A DNA stretch of 64,000 nt from an uncultured Prevotellaceae bacterium (GTDB lineage Bacteria > Bacteroidota > Bacteroidia > Bacteroidales > Bacteroidaceae), in assembly GCA_946410305.1 (NCBI GenBank), contig CAMJZV010000001.1:248001-312000 (forward strand), in the 5' to 3' direction. Shown one piece after another: positions 61,080 to 64,000 of the stretch (within the stretch, counting starts at the first letter, position 1; each line of letters starts with the position of its first letter). The notes below the pieces were generated by a model that saw only the letters and a list, made by a program, of their open reading frames with translations, ran no database searches and had not been told where the DNA came from. The translations under genes were made by a program, and so were the position numbers.

Positions 61080-63355
61080 AGCAAACCAACTACCACCTCT
61101 TTGACTTCATGGACTTTGATCCTTCCTTGGAGAAGGACGAGGCCCTTTGGAAAGCATATGCGCCCACTAACATCGTGGAGCGCGATGGCGACATCATAGT
61201 AACCATTCCCTATCAGAAACAACTGCATCAGGAAGATATGGCGCCAGACACCGCTACGTCTCAACAGTCTTTCAACCTCATCGTCCGTGCTTACGAACCA
61301 GACATCGTCCGTCTTTTTACCACCATGAGTGGCGACGAGATAACGGAAGCCGATGATATGCTTCAGTTCCATCCTGATGTAAAGCGCCTGCCCCTTTCTA
61401 TACATAAAGGATCAGCAGGCTGCGACTTAGTCGCAGCAAATGGAAAGGAGTTTGCCTCTATCGATCTCAGCGAACCCAGGCTCGACCCTTGGAGCGATCT
61501 GTTGCCTGCCCCCCAGCCAGCCCCCTTCATCACCTTCTATCCCGATGGTGACGAGACAAAGGGCATTGCCTTGAGCGACGACCATTTCTCTCCTCCACGC
61601 TACGATGCGCTGCCTCTGGGTTTCGTAAGTTGCCGTAGTACGGCAACACACACAACAACAGAGCGCGCCACCATAAGCTTTAAATGCGCTCCCAACGAGT
61701 GCTTCGTAGGCACGGGTGAACGCTTCCGCAAAATGGACCTTAGCGGACAAACTTTCCAGTTGAAGAATCAAGACGGGCAGGGTGTCAACAACCGTCGTTG
61801 CTATAAGAACATTCCGTTCTTTATGAGCAGCAGGATGTACGGCTGTTTCTATCATACCTCCGACTATTGCAAGCTATCATTGGCAGACCATAGCACACGC
61901 TCCGTACAGTTCTTGAACGACCGTGCTACTCTGGATGTATTCCTTATCGGAGGTAAGACACCCGAAGAGATTCTGAAAGGCTATCGTATGCTGACGGGAT
62001 TCCCTGCTATGCCACCGCTTTGGTCTTTCGGCATTTGGATGAGTCGTATGACTTATTTCTCTGCTGATGAGGTAGAGGATATCTGCAACCGTCTGCGACA
62101 GGAGCACTATCCTTGTGATGTCATTCACCTCGATACTGGATGGTTCCGTACCGACTGGCTCTGTGAGTGGAAGTTCAACCCTGAGCGTTTCCCTGACCCC
62201 AAAGCATTCGTCCAGCATCTCAAGCAGAATGGCTTCAAAGTTTCCTTGTGGCAACTGCCTTATGTTGCCCAAGGAGCTGAACAACTGGAAGAAGCCAAGG
62301 CGAACCATTATATTAGCCAGCCCCCTGTGGTCGACGGTTCTCCCGTTGACGAATCTACAGGTGGTGCTTCCAATTTCTCTGCCCTCGATTATGCAGGCAC
62401 CATCGACTTCACTTACGACAAAGCTGTCGATTGGTATAAGAACCAGCTCTTGAAACCGTTGCTCGAAATGGGTGTAACCTGCATCAAGACCGACTTTGGT
62501 GAGAACATCCACATGGACCATCAGTACCATGGCATGACGCCTGAGCGCCTGAACAATATCTATTCGCTGCTTTATCAGCGAGCCGCTTTCGAAGTCACCA
62601 AGGAGGTCACGGGGCAAGGCATCGTTTGGGCACGCTCAGCATGGGCTGGTTGTCAGCGCTATCCGCTCCACTGGGGTGGCGATAGTGCCTCGTCGTGGGA
62701 CGGTCTGGCAGGTTCTCTGAAGGGTGGACTCCATTTCGGTCTTTCAGGCTTTGCTTTCTGGAGTCACGACGTACCAGGCTTCCACAGCATTCCTGATTTC
62801 ATGAACTCTCCCCTCGACGAGAGTGTCTATGTTCGCTGGACCCAGTTTGGTGTCTTCTCCAGCCACATGCGCTATCATGGTACCTGCAAGCGTGAACCTT
62901 GGCATTATCCCAACATCGCACCCATTGTCAAGCGCTGGTGGAAGTTGCGCTATGCCCTCTTACCTTATATCATAGAGCAGTCTGAGCTAGCTTGCCAGAG
63001 TGGTTATCCCATGGTTCGCGCCCTGCTGTTCCACCATCCTGACGACCGTCAGGTGTGGCATATCGACGATGAATATTACTTTGGTTCCGAGTTCCTCGTG
63101 GCTCCCGTAATGAACAGCGACAATCATCGCGATATCTATCTGCCTGAAGGTTTGTGGGTCAATTTCTTCACAGGCCAGCGCATGGAAGGTGGCCGTTGGT
63201 ACTATGACGTAGAAGTACCCCTCGACCAAATGCCCGTCTTCGTTCGTCCTGGTGCACTCATCAAGATGTATCCTGACGAGGTTGACAGCACAGACGATAT
63301 GGATATGAGTAAGACGATAACGATTGAAATAACCAAAGACTATAAAGGATTATAA
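61076..63355 (+). CDS. GH31 alpha-xylosidase/alpha-glucosidase type enzyme, no signal peptide
   Basis: This 759-residue GH31 enzyme has no signal peptide and is therefore probably cytoplasmic. The family nucleophile is D473 (IKTDFGE) and the acid/base D536 (WGGDSASSW). Barrel motifs IWMSRMTYFS, HLDTGWFRTD and GLAGSLKGGLHFGLSGFAFWSHD are typical. The WMSRM and KTDFGE combination is common in alpha-xylosidases of the YicI type. In this context an alpha-linked 2-O-methyl-xylose is an attractive substrate, but that is inference. Two 19-base palindromes (61419, 61629) lie in frame. It overlaps the beta-helix gene by 4 bases and the symporter gene by 1 base. Confidence 0.9.
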   Translation: MKQTNYHLFDFMDFDPSLEKDEALWKAYAPTNIVERDGDIIVTIPYQKQLHQEDMAPDTATSQQSFNLIVRAYEPDIVRLFTTMSGDEITEADDMLQFHPDVKRLPLSIHKGSAGCDLVAANGKEFASIDLSEPRLDPWSDLLPAPQPAPFITFYPDGDETKGIALSDDHFSPPRYDALPLGFVSCRSTATHTTTERATISFKCAPNECFVGTGERFRKMDLSGQTFQLKNQDGQGVNNRRCYKNIPFFMSSRMYGCFYHTSDYCKLSLADHSTRSVQFLNDRATLDVFLIGGKTPEEILKGYRMLTGFPAMPPLWSFGIWMSRMTYFSADEVEDICNRLRQEHYPCDVIHLDTGWFRTDWLCEWKFNPERFPDPKAFVQHLKQNGFKVSLWQLPYVAQGAEQLEEAKANHYISQPPVVDGSPVDESTGGASNFSALDYAGTIDFTYDKAVDWYKNQLLKPLLEMGVTCIKTDFGENIHMDHQYHGMTPERLNNIYSLLYQRAAFEVTKEVTGQGIVWARSAWAGCQRYPLHWGGDSASSWDGLAGSLKGGLHFGLSGFAFWSHDVPGFHSIPDFMNSPLDESVYVRWTQFGVFSSHMRYHGTCKREPWHYPNIAPIVKRWWKLRYALLPYIIEQSELACQSGYPMVRALLFHHPDDRQVWHIDDEYYFGSEFLVAPVMNSDNHRDIYLPEGLWVNFFTGQRMEGGRWYYDVEVPLDQMPVFVRPGALIKMYPDEVDSTDDMDMSKTITIEITKDYKGL
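61419..61437. repeat. 19-base perfect palindrome in GH31 gene
   Basis: GCTGCGACT and AGTCGCAGC are perfect 9-base arms around one T, in frame, encoding A-G-C-D-L-V-A-A. It differs from the palindrome at 36667 by a compensated pair in the arms and the centre base. Confidence 0.85.
61629..61647. repeat. Second 19-base perfect palindrome in GH31 gene
   Basis: GTTGCCGTA and TACGGCAAC are perfect 9-base arms around one G, in frame, encoding S-C-R-S-T-A-T. Same size and GTTGC/GCAAC ends as the element at 36667, but different core. Confidence 0.8.
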
Positions 63356-64000
63356 TGGAAAGTCACTACATGCAAGGCCTTGACTGGCTGATATTAGCCG
63401 TCTATTTTGCTGTGCTCATTGCCATCGGCATTTGGGCAAGTACGAAACGTAAGAAGGAGAGTTCCCTTTTCCTTGCCGAGCACTCCCTACGCTGGCATCA
63501 TATCGGTTTCTCCATGTGGGGAACAAATGTCGGACCGTCCATGCTGATAGCCTCCGCCTCAGCAGGTTTCACGACAGGTATCGTCTCAGGCAACTATGCA
63601 TGGTACGCCTTTGTATTCATCGCCTTGCTGGCCTTCGTCTTTGCACCCCGGTATCTGGGGGCCAACATCAGTACGTTACCTGAGTTCATGGGACTGCGTT
63701 TCGGGCAATCGACCAGAAATATCCTGGCGTGGTATACCATCGTCACCATCATCATCTCATGGCTTGCCCTGACCCTCTTCGCTGGTGGCATTCTGATTCG
63801 TCAGGTCTTCGACATCCCCATGTGGATGTCGGCACTGGTACTTCTTATTATCTCTGCCTTCTTCACTATGTTGGGCGGACTGAAGGCTGTCGCCTACACC
63901 AATGTCTATCAAATGATTCTGCTCATTGTTGTTTCATTGATATTGGTCATTGTCGGTCTTGACCGTGTAGGTGGTGTCTCTGCTTTGGTGGATAAGGTAC
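63355..64000 (+). CDS. Sodium/sugar symporter (SSS), 3' end beyond window
   Basis: This is the first 215 residues of an SSS-family inner membrane transporter. The ATG shares its A with the stop of GH31 (TAATG), a coupling arrangement. Visible are WLILAVYFAVLIAIGIW, the family-typical WHHIGFSMWGTNVGPSMLIASAS around helix 1, TLPEFMGLRFG, and the GGLKAVAYTNVYQ loop. It resembles sugar-type SSS transporters more than the symporter at 40595. Coupling with GH31 suggests that it imports the oligosaccharide or monosaccharide handled by that enzyme. The gene continues outside the window. Confidence 0.92.
   Translation, partial: MESHYMQGLDWLILAVYFAVLIAIGIWASTKRKKESSLFLAEHSLRWHHIGFSMWGTNVGPSMLIASASAGFTTGIVSGNYAWYAFVFIALLAFVFAPRYLGANISTLPEFMGLRFGQSTRNILAWYTIVTIIISWLALTLFAGGILIRQVFDIPMWMSALVLLIISAFFTMLGGLKAVAYTNVYQMILLIVVSLILVIVGLDRVGGVSALVDKV

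Overview
This window looks like chromosomal DNA of a gut- or rumen-type Bacteroidota, most likely Prevotellaceae. The evidence is a SusC/SusD pair, Bacteroidota-type promoters (TTTG-like box, about 20 bases, then TAnnTTTG), lipoproteins, a Bacteroidales-type alpha-2-macroglobulin, and long runs of secreted glycoside hydrolases whose genes overlap by 4 bases. No tRNA, rRNA, CRISPR array, transposase or phage gene was seen.

Layout. 1-9342 is ordinary chromosome: the 3' end of a cation efflux gene, a giant alpha-2-macroglobulin, a DUF1573 lipoprotein, the GTPase MeaB and IspH. 9381-19594 starts the carbohydrate locus: a lactonase-like amidohydrolase, L-fucose isomerase, a DUF4957/DUF5123-like surface lipoprotein, SusC and SusD, closed by a strong terminator. 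19653-20127 is non-coding and full of inverted and tandem repeats. 20202-23285 is a separate beta-helix enzyme with its own promoter. 23444-40588 reads as one long operon: ECF sigma factor, a 46-residue ORF, a TIM-barrel/DUF3826 fusion, GH127, a GH141-like beta-helix protein, GH78, an alpha-glucuronidase-like protein, a GH137-like/GH2/malectin fusion, and a LacZ-type GH2. 40595-43035 on the minus strand holds a DapA/NanA-family aldolase and a sodium/solute symporter. 43141-57744 on the plus strand continues with GH2, GH106, an O-acetylesterase, a DUF5703-like/GH78 fusion, and a three-part corrinoid methyltransferase. 57730-59384 on the minus strand encodes a MetH-activation-domain protein and a zinc-type UroD/MtaA methyltransferase. 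59478-64000 holds a second GH141-like protein, GH31 and the start of another symporter.

How it may work together. The enzyme set (three rhamnosidase domains, GH127, a GH137-like/GH2 fusion, two GH141-like proteins, a keto-acid aldolase, fucose isomerase) resembles what is known for breakdown of the pectin rhamnogalacturonan-II (RG-II), although no polysaccharide lyase, apiosidase or GH33 is in view. The most exciting part is a complete cobalamin methyl-transfer module (methyltransferases, corrinoid protein, homocysteine methyltransferase, reactivation protein) embedded among the sugar genes. RG-II carries 2-O-methyl-xylose and 2-O-methyl-fucose. I infer that this module removes O-methyl groups from released sugars and passes them to homocysteine to make methionine. 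The sequence shows the domains and metal motifs; the substrate is inference.

The window also carries short perfect palindromes and heptamer CTCACCT repeats lying in frame inside several enzyme genes.
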